Shown: positions 8,607-17,804 of the stretch, one piece after another | How positions within the stretch are numbered: position 1 is the stretch's first letter | How the letters are laid out: every line of letters starts with the position of its first letter | NCBI GenBank assembly: GCA_963782445.1 | Contig: CAWAJM010000001.1 | Location: forward strand, 1,364,001 to 1,428,000 | Reading direction: 5' to 3' | DNA: 64,000 nucleotides | Origin: ZC4RG20 sp963782445 | GTDB taxonomy: Bacteria; Pseudomonadota; Gammaproteobacteria; Steroidobacterales; Rariloculaceae | The notes under the pieces: generated by a model | The model's input: only the letters and a program-made list of their open reading frames with translations | Told to the model about the DNA's origin: nothing | Database searches by the model: none | Program-made: the position numbers and the translations under genes

Positions 8607-9818
8607 ATGCTCCTTGCAGTTCCACCCGCCGTCAGGACTCGGACAACGACCGTCGAGCAATCAACCGGATCGGAGGGCGGCGGTTCCGAAAGCGCCAGGG
8701 CCCCGCAAGGCACTCGCAGCCGTTCCCGAAGCGGCGGTGCGAAGCGAGCCTGGGCTTCGCCGTTGCGTTGGCTGTTCGTGCTGGCCGTGCTCGGGGCCGT
8801 TGCCTGGATGGCCTATCGCAATCATGACGAGGTCGTGCGTGCGATCCACGTGATCGGCCGCGTCTCGCCGTGGTTCGTCGCGGCCGCGGCCGCGGCCATC
8901 GCCGGGGTCTATTTCTGCCGCGGCTCGGCCTATCGCATCGCCCTCGGGGTCATGGAATATACGTTCGGCCGGTGGTTTCTCGCGCGGACCGCGCTTGTTG
9001 CGACGACGGCCCATCATCTCATTCCGACGGGCGGGGCAAGCGGCTACGCGTTCATTACCTATGCTTTTCACCAGCGCGGAGTGCCGGCTGGACGGGCATC
9101 GATGCTCGCGCTCGTCGATACGCTAAGCAATTCGATTGCGCTCGGCTCGCTCGTCGTCGTGGTCCTCGTGCACCTGGCCTTCGGTGCCTCGATCAGCGGC
9201 GCAATCGCCGGGCTCGGCCTCGTGCCCGGACTCGCTCTTCTGGGCCTTGCCGGCGGGTTCTATTTTCTGCAGCGCGACCGCGGCCGGTTCGAGGGCTTTG
9301 CGCTCAAGGCGAAAGGGTACCTCGCACGCCTGCTGCGCCGACAATGGGGCGATGTGCCCGTGCGCCGCTTCCTCGACGAGTACTACGCGGGCAAGGCACT
9401 CATCGTCCGCAGGCCAGGACGCTTCGCGATCATGGTCGGCTGGCAGTATGGCGGCATGGTCTGCAATTGCGTTGCCCTGTACATCATCTTCTATGCGCTC
9501 GGCGTGGCGCCGAGCGTCTGGTCGCTGTTCGTGGGGCTCGTGCTCGCACTGGCGGGTGTCGCGGTCGTTGCCGTGCCGGCAGGCGGAGGGAGCTTCGAAG
9601 TGGTCATGAGCACATACTTCTCGACGCACGGCATCGCGACGGCCGACAGCATCGCCGCAGCGCTGCTGTTCCGTCTCGTCGCGTTCTGGGCGCCGCTCGC
9701 CGTGAGCACCGTGATCCTCCTGGGTCTACGTCACCGGCGAAACACGGTCCGGCGTGCCGAGCACCGCGGCGCGTCGGTCACCACGGGGCGGCCGGGCGCC
9801 GGCCCCGGCGGCCGCTGA
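8607..9818 (+). CDS. YbhN/UPF0104-family integral membrane protein (lysylphosphatidylglycerol synthase TM-like)
   Basis: 403 residues: a basic, Ser/Gly-rich leader of about 55 residues, then eight or so hydrophobic segments starting at PLRWLFVLAVLGAVAWMAY. The stretch TAHHLIPTGGASGYAF and the late motif AVPAGGGSFEVVMSTYF match the membrane domain shared by YbhN proteins and MprF-type flippase domains. No aminoacyl-transferase domain is attached, so lipid aminoacylation should not be assumed; lipid transport across the inner membrane is the usual proposal. Start at ATG 8607 is the first sensible in-frame codon; AAGGGCAGG lies about 14 bases upstream. Divergent from the hybrid kinase. Confidence 0.8.
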   Translation: MLLAVPPAVRTRTTTVEQSTGSEGGGSESARAPQGTRSRSRSGGAKRAWASPLRWLFVLAVLGAVAWMAYRNHDEVVRAIHVIGRVSPWFVAAAAAAIAGVYFCRGSAYRIALGVMEYTFGRWFLARTALVATTAHHLIPTGGASGYAFITYAFHQRGVPAGRASMLALVDTLSNSIALGSLVVVVLVHLAFGASISGAIAGLGLVPGLALLGLAGGFYFLQRDRGRFEGFALKAKGYLARLLRRQWGDVPVRRFLDEYYAGKALIVRRPGRFAIMVGWQYGGMVCNCVALYIIFYALGVAPSVWSLFVGLVLALAGVAVVAVPAGGGSFEVVMSTYFSTHGIATADSIAAALLFRLVAFWAPLAVSTVILLGLRHRRNTVRRAEHRGASVTTGRPGAGPGGR

Positions 9819-9819
9819 C

Positions 9820-10086
9820 TCAGCGCAGCTGGCTGTCCTTGCTGCCGCGCCGGTTGTAGCCCGCGAAGGCCTGGGCTTCCTTGTCCCGGCCCGTCTGACA
9901 GGCGATGCACAAGCGCACGCCTTTGACGGCCTCGCGCCGTGCGGCCGGAATCTCCGCGCCGCATTCCTCGCAGTGAGTTCGGCTCTCGCCGTCCGGGATA
10001 CGGCTGCGGACGCGCCTCAGCGCATCCGCGACCGTGTCGTCGATCTGGTCCTGGACGGCACCGTCCCTGGCCCAACCGCTTGCCAT
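9820..10086 (-). CDS. TraR/DksA-type C4 zinc-finger protein
   Basis: 88 residues with the signature CEEC (about residues 37-40) and CIAC (about 58-61) of the short DksA/TraR/YbiI proteins. Longer DksA has a coiled coil that inserts into the RNA polymerase secondary channel; this short form keeps only the tail plus an N-terminal QDQIDDTVADALRRVR helix. The likely role is binding RNA polymerase or another partner. The start is ATG 10086. It converges with the YbhN-like gene with a single base between the stops. Confidence 0.85.
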   Translation of the reverse strand: MASGWARDGAVQDQIDDTVADALRRVRSRIPDGESRTHCEECGAEIPAARREAVKGVRLCIACQTGRDKEAQAFAGYNRRGSKDSQLR

Positions 10087-10188
10087 CTCTCGCTTCCTCG
10101 TGCTGTCGTTGGAATCATTCTTGGGGGCAGCTGCGGCCGGCGTCAAGGTCCGCGCGTCGCCTCCGTGTATGTGCGAAGATGGCGCAAC

Positions 10189-11938
10189 ATGATTGCACGG
10201 CATCAGCAGGCGCCGCGCGAGGCGGACGCCCGGCTCTCGGCATTGCTCAAACCCTACCGGCGCTGGATCGCCGGGCTCGTCGCGCTGACGCTGCTCGGCA
10301 ACGGGCTGAACCTCGTGATCCCGAAGATCATCGCCGCGACGATCGACAGCTACACGGCTGGTCAGTTCCGCCTGGCAGCCACGACGCTCGAGCTCGGCCT
10401 CGCCGCGCTCGGCATCTTCGTGTTCATCTACTTCCAGTCGATCGTGCAGACGTATGCCTCCGAGCTTGTGGCGAGGGATCTGCGCAACCGCGTCGCGGCC
10501 ATGATCTCGGCGCAGGACAACGCCTACGTTCAGAAGGTCGGGGCGGGGCGGCTGCTCACGAATCTGACCTCGGACGTTCGATTCCATCAAACTGTTCGTC
10601 GCCCAGGCCATCGTCTCGATGGTCTCTTCCGTGTTCCTCATCGTCGGCGCCAGCGCGCTCATGTTCTCGATCGATTGGGGCCTCGCGCTTGCCGTGCTGC
10701 TCGTCGTGCCCGTGATAGGCGGCGCGTTTTCGTTCGTGCTGAGACGCGTGCGGGCGCTGTTCGTCCGCTCGCGTGCGGCCATCGACTGGCTCAACCGCGT
10801 CATCAACGAGAGCATCGTCGGCTCCTCGCTGATACGCCTTCTGAATTCCCAGCATTCGGAGTACGAGAAGTTTCTCGCGGCCAACGCCGAGGCCCTCGAC
10901 ATCGGTCTAGCGATCATCCGGCTGTTTGCGGGCTTGATCCCCGTGATCACGTTCGCGACGAACGTCGCGACGCTCGTGATCCTGACGCTCGGGGGCCACT
11001 TCGTGATTGCGGGCCGCATGAGTCTCGGCGACTTTACGGCCTTCAACAGCTATCTCGCGATGCTGATCTTTCCGATCCTCGTCATCGGGTTCATGAGCAA
11101 CGTCATCGCCCAGGCCTCGGCCGCCTACGCCCGCGTCGCCGAGGTGCTCAATGCGCCGGCGCCCGAGCGCACCGGTACGATCACGGCGCGGCTGCGCGGC
11201 GAAGTCCAGGTTTGCGGCCTGACGCTCGAGTTCGGCGAACGCAAGGCGCTCGACGGGGTGACTATCCAGGTCGCGGCGAAATCGCGCACTGCCATCCTCG
11301 GACCGACGGCCGCCGGCAAGACGCAGCTGTTATACGCATTGACGGGCCTCATCCGCCCGGAGGCGGGCCGCATTCTCTTCGACGGCGTGCCGATCGAGCG
11401 CTACGACGCGGAGGCGCTGCACCGCCAGATCGGCTTCGTCTTTCAGGACAGCATCGTGTTCAACCTGAGCCTCAGAGAGAACATCGCGTTCTCGGCAGCC
11501 GTGGACGACGCGGCCCTCGAGAAGGCGCTGCGCACGGCCGAGCTCGGCGACTTCGTAAGCACCCTGCCGGCCGGCCTCGATACGGTAGTTTCCGAGCGCG
11601 GCACGTCTCTGTCGGGCGGCCAGAAGCAGCGCATCATGCTCGCGCGGGCGCTCGCGCTCGACCCCAGAATCCTGCTCCTCGACGATTTCACGGCTCGCGT
11701 CGACACGCGCACGGAGCAGCGCATCCTCGCCAACGTGCGCAGCCACTATCCGGACGTGACACTCATCTCCGTCACCCAGAAGATCGCCCCCGTCGAGGAC
11801 TACGATCAGATCGTGCTGCTCATGGAAGGGCAGGTGCTCGCGAGCGGCACCCACGCCGAGCTCATGCGCCGCTCACCCGAATACGTCCAGATCTACCATT
11901 CCCAGCAGAGCACCGAAGACTATGAGCTACGCGCTTAG
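10189..11938 (+). pseudogene. ABC exporter half-transporter A, interrupted by a one-base frameshift
   Basis: Two frames together make one membrane-plus-ATPase half-transporter. The first (from ATG 10189) runs through six-helix membrane sequence to LLTNLTSDV; the second continues DSIKLFVAQAIVSM from GAT 10580. Reading GACGTTCGAT as GACGTCGAT restores the family sequence, so one extra T at 10577-10578 breaks the gene. The nucleotide domain has Walker A GPTAAGKTQ, a canonical LSGGQKQR signature, and Walker B LLLDD, with Asp where the catalytic Glu normally stands. Stop overlaps the start of the partner gene by 17 bases. Either a sequencing error or a real mutation; everything else looks intact. 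Confidence 0.85.
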
Positions 11939-13682
11939 CCGTGAGGACGCGAGGCGCAAGCAGCGCGAGCCGCTGGGCGGCGCGCTGCGGCGTCTGCTGC
12001 CGCTCATGGCGCCCGAGAAACGCCGCATCGCGATCGCTCTCGGCGCGATCGTCGTGACGTCGGGGTCCGCGCTGGCCGGGCCGCTGATCATCGCGCACGC
12101 GGTCGACACCTTCATCGCCCGGGGAGAGTACGCCGGCGTCGTGCTGTGGGCGTCGATACTGCTCGGAATCTACCTTGCGGGGCTCGTCGCGAGTTACGTG
12201 CAGACGCGGACGATGGGCGGCGTCGGCCGGCGCATCCTGTTCAACCTCCGCAACGCGCTCTTCGAGAAGCTGCAGGAGCTGCCCGTCGCGTTCTTCAACG
12301 AGAACAAGTCGGGCGACCTGATCTCGCGCGTCAACAACGATACCGACAAGCTGAATCAGTTCTTCTCCCAGGCGCTCATGCAGTTCCTGAGCAACGCGTT
12401 CCTGATCTCGGGTGCCGGCATCATGCTGCTCGTCCTCGACCCGAGGCTCGGCCTCGCGGCGCTCGTGCCCGCCGCCGGCGTGCTCGTCGTCACGCAGGTC
12501 GTGTCCGGATGGGTCAAGCGCCGCAGCTTCGAGAGCCTGCGTACGCTCGGCGGCCTCAGCGGCGAGGTGCAGGAGAGCCTCGCCAATTTCAAGGTCATCG
12601 TGGCCTTCAACCGGCTCGACTACTTCCGCAACAAGTTCGCGGCCGCAAACGAGACGAACTTCAAGGCGTCCGTGCGGGCCGGTGTCGCGAGCAATATTTT
12701 CATTCCTCTGTATGGGCTGGCCTACAACCTGGGCCAGCTCATCGTGCTGGCTTTCGGCATCTGGCTCATCGCCCACGGCACGGTGACGACGGGGCTTCTG
12801 ATCGGCTATCTGCTCTACGTCAACAACTTCTACAACCCGCTGCGCCAGTTGGCGGCCGTCTGGTCCTCGTTCCAGCTCGCGCTCGCTGCCCTCGACCGAA
12901 TTTCCGAAGTGCTCGCGCTCGAGTCGGACCTCGTGACGGTACCGGCCGAACAGACTCAGTCGACGGCCGTCGTCGAGTTTCGGCATGTCTCGTTCGCCTA
13001 CGCGCGGGGCAAGGACGTGCTGCACCGCGTCGACTTCGCCTTGGAGCGCGGCAAGACTTACGCTCTCGTCGGCCCGACCGGCGGCGGCAAGACGACGACC
13101 GCCTCCCTCATGGCCCGGCTCTACGATCCCGTGGAGGGGCTCGTGCTCCTCGACGGGCGTGACATCCGGTCCTATTCGGCCGCGGACCGGGCGGGGCGCA
13201 TCGGCTTCATTTTGCAGGACCCGTTCTTGTTCACGGGGAGCGTCGGCGACAACATCGTCTACGGCAATCCGGAGTATCGGGGCGCCTCCCGCGAGCGTCT
13301 CGAGGCGGCACTCGACGCGCTCGGGTTCTCCGATCTGCTCGGCCGCTTCGAGGCCGGTCTCGATACCAACGTCAGCTCGGCCGGCGATTCGATGAGCCTC
13401 GGCCAGAAGCAGCTGGTCGCGTTCATGCGCGCCGCGCTGCGGCGGCCGGAGCTTTTGATCCTCGACGAGGCCACGGCGAACATCGATACCGTGACCGAGC
13501 AGCTGCTCGAATCGATCCTCGCGCGATTGCCGGGCGAGACTACGAAGGTCATCATCGCGCACCGATTGAACACGATCAAAAACGCCGACGAGATTTTTTT
13601 CGTCAACGGCGGCGAAGTGATCCGCGCCGGATCGATGGAGCACGCCGTGGACATGCTCATGCACGGGCAGATGGCGAGCTGA
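11922..13682 (+). CDS. ABC exporter half-transporter B
   Basis: 586 residues: membrane domain (about 1-320, segments from IAIALGAIVVTSGSALAG on) and a nucleotide-binding domain with Walker A GPTGGGKTT (about 384-392), Walker B LLILDEATANID with the catalytic Glu, and H-loop IIAHRLNT. The signature reads SMSLGQKQ rather than LSGGQ. It overlaps the upstream half-transporter gene and should pair with it as a heterodimer, having one consensus and one degenerate ATP site. Substrates of such exporters range over drugs, lipids and peptides; none can be inferred here. Confidence 0.9.
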   Translation: MSYALSREDARRKQREPLGGALRRLLPLMAPEKRRIAIALGAIVVTSGSALAGPLIIAHAVDTFIARGEYAGVVLWASILLGIYLAGLVASYVQTRTMGGVGRRILFNLRNALFEKLQELPVAFFNENKSGDLISRVNNDTDKLNQFFSQALMQFLSNAFLISGAGIMLLVLDPRLGLAALVPAAGVLVVTQVVSGWVKRRSFESLRTLGGLSGEVQESLANFKVIVAFNRLDYFRNKFAAANETNFKASVRAGVASNIFIPLYGLAYNLGQLIVLAFGIWLIAHGTVTTGLLIGYLLYVNNFYNPLRQLAAVWSSFQLALAALDRISEVLALESDLVTVPAEQTQSTAVVEFRHVSFAYARGKDVLHRVDFALERGKTYALVGPTGGGKTTTASLMARLYDPVEGLVLLDGRDIRSYSAADRAGRIGFILQDPFLFTGSVGDNIVYGNPEYRGASRERLEAALDALGFSDLLGRFEAGLDTNVSSAGDSMSLGQKQLVAFMRAALRRPELLILDEATANIDTVTEQLLESILARLPGETTKVIIAHRLNTIKNADEIFFVNGGEVIRAGSMEHAVDMLMHGQMAS

Positions 13683-13723
13683 AGGCCCCGGCGGCGCCGG
13701 GCGTAGTTGCGAGCTGCGCCCGA

Positions 13724-14249
13724 GGCTCGACTTACGACGTGCGCGCGGCGGCCTATTGGCCCGAGTTCGCGCAGAACGGCAAGGAAGCCGTCACGGTGCG
13801 CCAGCTGTTGGCCCACCAGGCCGGGCTGTTCGCGTTCGAGGAGCCCGTGGACCGCGAGGCCGTCGCGGACCTCGATCGACTGGCCGCGATCATGGCCCGC
13901 CAGCGCCCGGCATGGCCGCCCCGGCGAGCGGCAGGCCTATCACGCGATCAGCCTGGGCTTTTAAGAAGGCGAGCTCACTCGCCGCGTCGATCCGGCCGGT
14001 CGTACCCTCGGCCGCGTCTTCGCCGAGGACATCGCCCGGCCGTTCGGGCTCGGCTTCTTCGACGAGTGCCTGCGCGGTGAGGTTGCGTTCTCGCCCGGCT
14101 TCATGACGGGCATCGGCCATGGGAACGTCACGAACCGGATGGGGACGCACCTCGAGGGCGACCCGCGAGACGTTGCGCTGCGGGCCGCGATCCCGACGAT
14201 CGCGCCCGTGGCCGTCTCGCGGTCGAGGCGTGCGGGGGCGGCTCGCTGA
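13724..14249 (+). pseudogene. Remnant of a beta-lactamase-fold serine hydrolase (EstB/class C-like)
   Basis: Conceptual repair gives YDVRAAAYWPEFAQNGKEAV, VRQLLAHQAGL, then AYHAISLGF and EGELTRRVDPAGRTLG, all familiar from beta-lactamase-family esterases. Damage is visible: an extra C in the run at 13919-13922 shifts the frame (WPP|GERQAYH), and TAA at 13962-13964 stands where the family has Tyr (LGF*EGEL). The N-terminal part with the catalytic SxxK is absent and the C-terminus stops early at 14247. This is a decayed fragment, not an active gene. Confidence 0.8.
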
Positions 14250-14288
14250 CAGGCCGAGCTTGCGCCCCCGCAACGTGCCGATTGCCGG

Positions 14289-14621
14289 CTATTTACGCTT
14301 GGTGCTGCGCGAGGCGACCATCTCCTTGAGGTTCTTGAGCGGCGTGACGCGCACTTTCTTGCTCGCGGGCTTCGCCTTGAACGTCATCTTCTCGCCCGTG
14401 AAGGGGTTGACGCCTTGGCGGGCCTTTGTGGCTGGTTTTGCCACGACTTTGAGCTTCATGAGCCCGGGCACCGTAAAAGCTCCATGACTTCGAAGGCTCT
14501 TACGGATGACGCCGTTCAGGGAATCGAACACGGCGTTCACGTCCTTACGAGTCAGGCCGGTGTCCTTCGAGATCTGGGCAAGGACTTCCGATTTCGTCGG
14601 CGGGGTAGTCTTTTTTTCCAC
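14289..14621 (-). CDS. HU/IHF-family DNA-binding protein
   Basis: 110 residues from GTG 14621 with AGGAGA eight bases upstream. After a Lys/Thr-rich leader (VEKKTTPPTKSEV) comes the HU fold: ISKDTGLTRKDVNAVFDSL, a beta-arm region around GLMKLKVVAKPATKARQG and VNPFTGEKM, and a basic tail RSTKRK. Longer and more basic at both ends than E. coli HU (90 residues), like the HU-like proteins with Lys-rich tails in some Xanthomonadales and actinobacteria. It would coat and bend DNA. It is a single gene facing leftward into the hydrolase remnant. Confidence 0.9.
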   Translation of the reverse strand: MEKKTTPPTKSEVLAQISKDTGLTRKDVNAVFDSLNGVIRKSLRSHGAFTVPGLMKLKVVAKPATKARQGVNPFTGEKMTFKAKPASKKVRVTPLKNLKEMVASRSTKRK

Positions 14622-14859
14622 GTGGGTATTCTCCTGGCTGTTCTCCGGCGTCGAATTGGACGATCGCCGCTTGAAACCGGCGCGAAGAATAGCACGTGGC
14701 GGTGCGTTCGGGACTATGCAGGGGATGCAATTTCGCCTGTTTTTCCGCTTTTTCAGCCGTTCGCCACGACGACGGCCGCCGTGCACACGCCGGTTGGCCA
14801 GCCGCGGTGGAACCCGCCATGTTCTGATCTGCATAATGTGGCATTGCCGGGGGGAGAGC

Positions 14860-15135
14860 ATGGAAGACGACGAGCCGACAGACGAGATGGAGGCGCTCGA
14901 AGAGAGTTTCGGTACGACCCAACCGATCGACGAGACCCACGCGCCGAAGAAGGAGACAGGCCCGTTCGCGGCGCAGACCGATGCGTTCAGCTATCTGCAG
15001 GCGCTCGACGAGTCGAGCCTCGCGCTCGAAGACGAAGCGCGAACGGAGCGTGACAAACCGTCGACGCGGCGCGGCTACAACCCGTACGACACACTCGAGC
15101 TCGACCGGGCCGAGCCACGAAAGAAGAAGGACTGA
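14860..15135 (+). CDS. Acidic small hypothetical protein
   Basis: 91 residues from ATG 14860 with GGGGAGAG just upstream. Highly charged and probably disordered: starts MEDDEPTDEMEALEESFG, has AFSYLQALDESSLALEDEA, and ends in the basic KKKD after RGYNPYDTLELDRAEPR. No family recognised. It lies 11 bases upstream of the methyltransferase gene and is probably cotranscribed with it. Confidence 0.6.
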   Translation: MEDDEPTDEMEALEESFGTTQPIDETHAPKKETGPFAAQTDAFSYLQALDESSLALEDEARTERDKPSTRRGYNPYDTLELDRAEPRKKKD

Positions 15136-15146
15136 GCAGGTCGGCG

Positions 15147-15887
15147 GTGCAGAACATCTACGACGAACCAGCGTTCTTCGCGGGCTACAGCGAGCTTCGC
15201 CGGAAGGACTCGGGTCTCAACGGCGCCGTGGAGGAGCCCGCGGTCCGGGCCCTCCTGCCGAATTCTTTGGAGGGTGCGTCGGTCCTCGATCTTGGGTGCG
15301 GCTTTGGCGATTTCGCGCGCTGGCTCAGGCGGCGCGGTGCAGCCGAAGTGACCGGGATCGACCTTTCCGAGCGGATGCTCGAGGCCGCGAAGCGGAACAC
15401 GCGCGACCCCGCGATCAGCTTTGTGCGGAGTTCGATCGAGCGTTTCGAAATGGGCGCCGAGGCGTTCGATCTCGTTGTCTCGTCGCTGGCTTTGCACTAC
15501 GTCGAGGACTATCCCGCCGTCGTCGACAACGTGGTGCGTGCGCTTCGCCCCGGCGGCCGTTTCGTGTTCTCGGTCGAGCATCCGGTCGCGACGGCCTTGG
15601 GCACGTACGAATGGCATCGCGATGCGCGCGGCGCGCCGCTGCACTGGAAGCTCGACCGCTACGGGGACGAGGGCCAGCGGGAAAGCCGGTGGTTCGTGGA
15701 CGGCGTCATCAAGTATCACCGCACGGTGCAGACCTATATCAACGCGCTCATCGACTCGGGGCTCGTGCTGCGACGCGTCAGCGAGCCCGAGGCCTCTGCG
15801 GAAGCGGTGCAGAGCCGTCCGGACCTGGCCGAGCTGCGGCGGCGGCCCGCGTTTCTGCTTGCAGCCGCCGACAAGGCCGGCGAGTAG
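15147..15887 (+). CDS. Class I SAM-dependent methyltransferase (type 11)
   Basis: 246 residues from GTG 15147. The SAM site is clear: SVLDLGCGFGDFARWL (motif I, about 48-63), then VTGIDLSERMLEAA (motif II) and a VVSSLALHYVEDY motif IV region. Members of this group methylate small molecules such as quinone precursors or biotin intermediates; no pathway neighbour narrows it here. A short acidic gene precedes it and the MpaB-family gene converges from the right. Confidence 0.85.
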   Translation: MQNIYDEPAFFAGYSELRRKDSGLNGAVEEPAVRALLPNSLEGASVLDLGCGFGDFARWLRRRGAAEVTGIDLSERMLEAAKRNTRDPAISFVRSSIERFEMGAEAFDLVVSSLALHYVEDYPAVVDNVVRALRPGGRFVFSVEHPVATALGTYEWHRDARGAPLHWKLDRYGDEGQRESRWFVDGVIKYHRTVQTYINALIDSGLVLRRVSEPEASAEAVQSRPDLAELRRRPAFLLAAADKAGE

Positions 15888-15924
15888 GCCGGCGGGCATT
15901 TCCGCCGAGGGGCGAAACCGGCCC

Positions 15925-16776
15925 TCAGAACCGCGAGCGTATCCGAGCGACGGGGCCTCGGGCTGCGCCCCAGGTCGCGAGCGTGTCCGGGAGCAGCTTG
16001 CGGATGCCGCGCAGCGCCGGGACGACGAGTGAGAAAGCCCGTTGGTCCCTGCGCGTCCATTCGAACCCGTATTGCTCGCGAATGAACTCGGGCAGCAGCG
16101 CCAGCGCCAGCAGACGATTCAGCGAGGCCGCCGGCCCGCCGAGAATCCCAAACGGACGCAGGATTCGGGCGCCGAGCGCGCGGGCCTGAGGGCTCACGAC
16201 GATGCGGCCGGAACTGTACATGCCGTCGATATACGCGCGCAGCGCTGCCGCCGACATCGGGATCTCGTCCCGGGGCGCGTTGAGCGCGGCCGCGACGGAG
16301 GCCGCCTCCCGGCAGTAGGTATCGCGGTCGGCCGGCGTCAGGGGCGCCTCGAGCAGCTCGTAAAACATCGGAATGGACTCGACGAGGGTCGCGTGCACCC
16401 AGAGCACGAGCTCGGGCGCCTCCGCCGAGTAGGGCGTGCCCGCCCGGAACGGGCCAACGTCGATGCCGAGCGTTCCATGAACGCGTTTGTGAATGGAACG
16501 GATGCGCGCGAGGGCGCACTCGCGCTCCGTATCGTCCCCGAAGGTCAGGGACAACATCGCCGCGACGGTGCGCCTGAGGCGCTGGACTCCGGCCCGGGGC
16601 GTGCTCAGGAAGCTGCTGTGCTCGTAGACGCCGGCGGCGACGAGCGGGTGCGCGAACTGCAGCAATACCGCGCGCGTCCACGCGAGCAGCGTGAGCCGCT
16701 CTGCGTTTACGCGCTGCGAGAGCGTTGCGACGGCGCCCGCGTGGGCATCCCTCGGAACCGGAAGCGCTGACTTCAT
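15925..16776 (-). CDS. MpaB/rubber-oxygenase family protein (DUF2236)
   Basis: 283 residues. The family pattern is visible: LLQFAHPLVAAGVYEHS (about 40-56), RIRSIHKRVHG (about 92-102) and LWVHATLVES (about 124-133), supplying His residues that bind heme in latex-clearing protein and its relatives. The family also includes the fungal MpaB oxygenase, which cleaves isoprenoid chains, so oxidation of a hydrophobic substrate is plausible; the substrate here is unknown. No signal peptide. Transcribed toward the methyltransferase. Confidence 0.8.
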   Translation of the reverse strand: MKSALPVPRDAHAGAVATLSQRVNAERLTLLAWTRAVLLQFAHPLVAAGVYEHSSFLSTPRAGVQRLRRTVAAMLSLTFGDDTERECALARIRSIHKRVHGTLGIDVGPFRAGTPYSAEAPELVLWVHATLVESIPMFYELLEAPLTPADRDTYCREAASVAAALNAPRDEIPMSAAALRAYIDGMYSSGRIVVSPQARALGARILRPFGILGGPAASLNRLLALALLPEFIREQYGFEWTRRDQRAFSLVVPALRGIRKLLPDTLATWGAARGPVARIRSRF

Positions 16777-17270
16777 ACAAGTACCACGGCCGCGACAGGA
16801 AGGCCGTCCTAGTTATCGAGTCCAGGTGGACGGTCGGAGTTCCGGAGGGTGCACCCCGCGTATCGATACGTCGTCTCCATTCCCCGCTTGGGATACCTGA
16901 TCACCGCAAACCCTCGGGCTTGTTGGTGAATCGAAAATTCCCGCCTTGCGCTCTGCGGATCGTACTTGCGGTGCAGGAGACTATGATGCTCCGCGAATCG
17001 TTCTAAGGCGGGAGCGATTGGCGCGAAAAGGCCTTCGAGCGCGGGCAGTATCCGGATATCGAAATTCGTAGCTGTAATGACAGTGCGGATACGGAGAGTC
17101 ACGGCGTCAACGATTGGATGACAGTGGCGCGGGGGCGACTTTACGGCTATCGACTCGCGGGAATTTCAGGCTCGAAGGCGGACCGTTGCGCCGATTAGTG
17201 TTAGCTTGTCTCTAACGGCCGAGTGCGACCCAAGCCGGCCCAAATTGCTTGCAGCTACGGATTCAAGGCC
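16777..17270. other. Gene-poor, lower-GC stretch
   Basis: About 490 bases with no well-supported gene. A leftward frame from GTG 17102 to 16809 (97 codons) includes FAPIAPALERFAEHHSLLH, vaguely like a small uncharacterised protein family, but it lacks a ribosome site and I would not call it. Base composition is clearly less GC-rich than flanking genes, as it is up to the tRNA at 18.4 kb. Confidence 0.4.
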
Positions 17271-17804
17271 ATGGAAAGAATCACTAAACTGAAATGCAAC
17301 TGCGGGAAGGTCGAGCTGGAGCTCTTGGGTGACCACATTGTCAGCACTGAGTGTTGCTGCACGAGTTGCCGCGAGGCTGGTTCCATACTGGAGAGGCTGC
17401 CGTGTGCTCCAAAGTTGCTCGAAGACACTGGGGTCACACGGTTTGTCCTCTACCGCAAGGACCGCGTGGCGTGCACCAGAGGGGCTGACGAATTGCGGGA
17501 GCATCGGCTTACCGCGAAATCAAAGACGCGGCGCGTCATTGCCACGTGCTGCAACACCGCGATGTTTCTCGACTTCACCCCAGGACATTGGATCAGTTTG
17601 TATGGTCGCAGGTGGCCGCCCGGTACGCTTCCCGCGCAGGAATTGCGGACGATGACTAGAGACCTCCCGAAGCAGACTAAACTGCCAGGAGACGTTTCGA
17701 GCAGCCAGGCAAGGTTCATCGTAAAGCTCGCGGTCGCGTGGGCCGCAATGCACTTTCGAACTCCTAAGCTCGGCTACGTAAGAGGGCGGATCGATGCACG
17801 ATAA
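17271..17804 (+). CDS. GFA-like zinc-binding protein (DUF6151-type)
   Basis: 177 residues from ATG 17271 (an upstream in-frame GTG at 17223 is less likely). The pattern KCNCGKVELEL near the start, then CCCTSC about 30 residues on, and ATCCNTAMFLDF resembles the cysteine layout of the glutathione-dependent formaldehyde-activating enzyme (GFA) fold that binds zinc. Substrate unknown; formaldehyde activation should not be assumed. Its codon use is less GC-skewed than nearby genes, consistent with recent acquisition. No strong ribosome site. Confidence 0.65.
   Translation: MERITKLKCNCGKVELELLGDHIVSTECCCTSCREAGSILERLPCAPKLLEDTGVTRFVLYRKDRVACTRGADELREHRLTAKSKTRRVIATCCNTAMFLDFTPGHWISLYGRRWPPGTLPAQELRTMTRDLPKQTKLPGDVSSSQARFIVKLAVAWAAMHFRTPKLGYVRGRIDAR

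Noticed and set aside
11862..13664. Long minus-strand frame opposite the second ABC half-transporter
   Set aside because: Composition (His, Asp, Arg, Glu-rich without motifs) is typical of antisense to a GC-rich gene.
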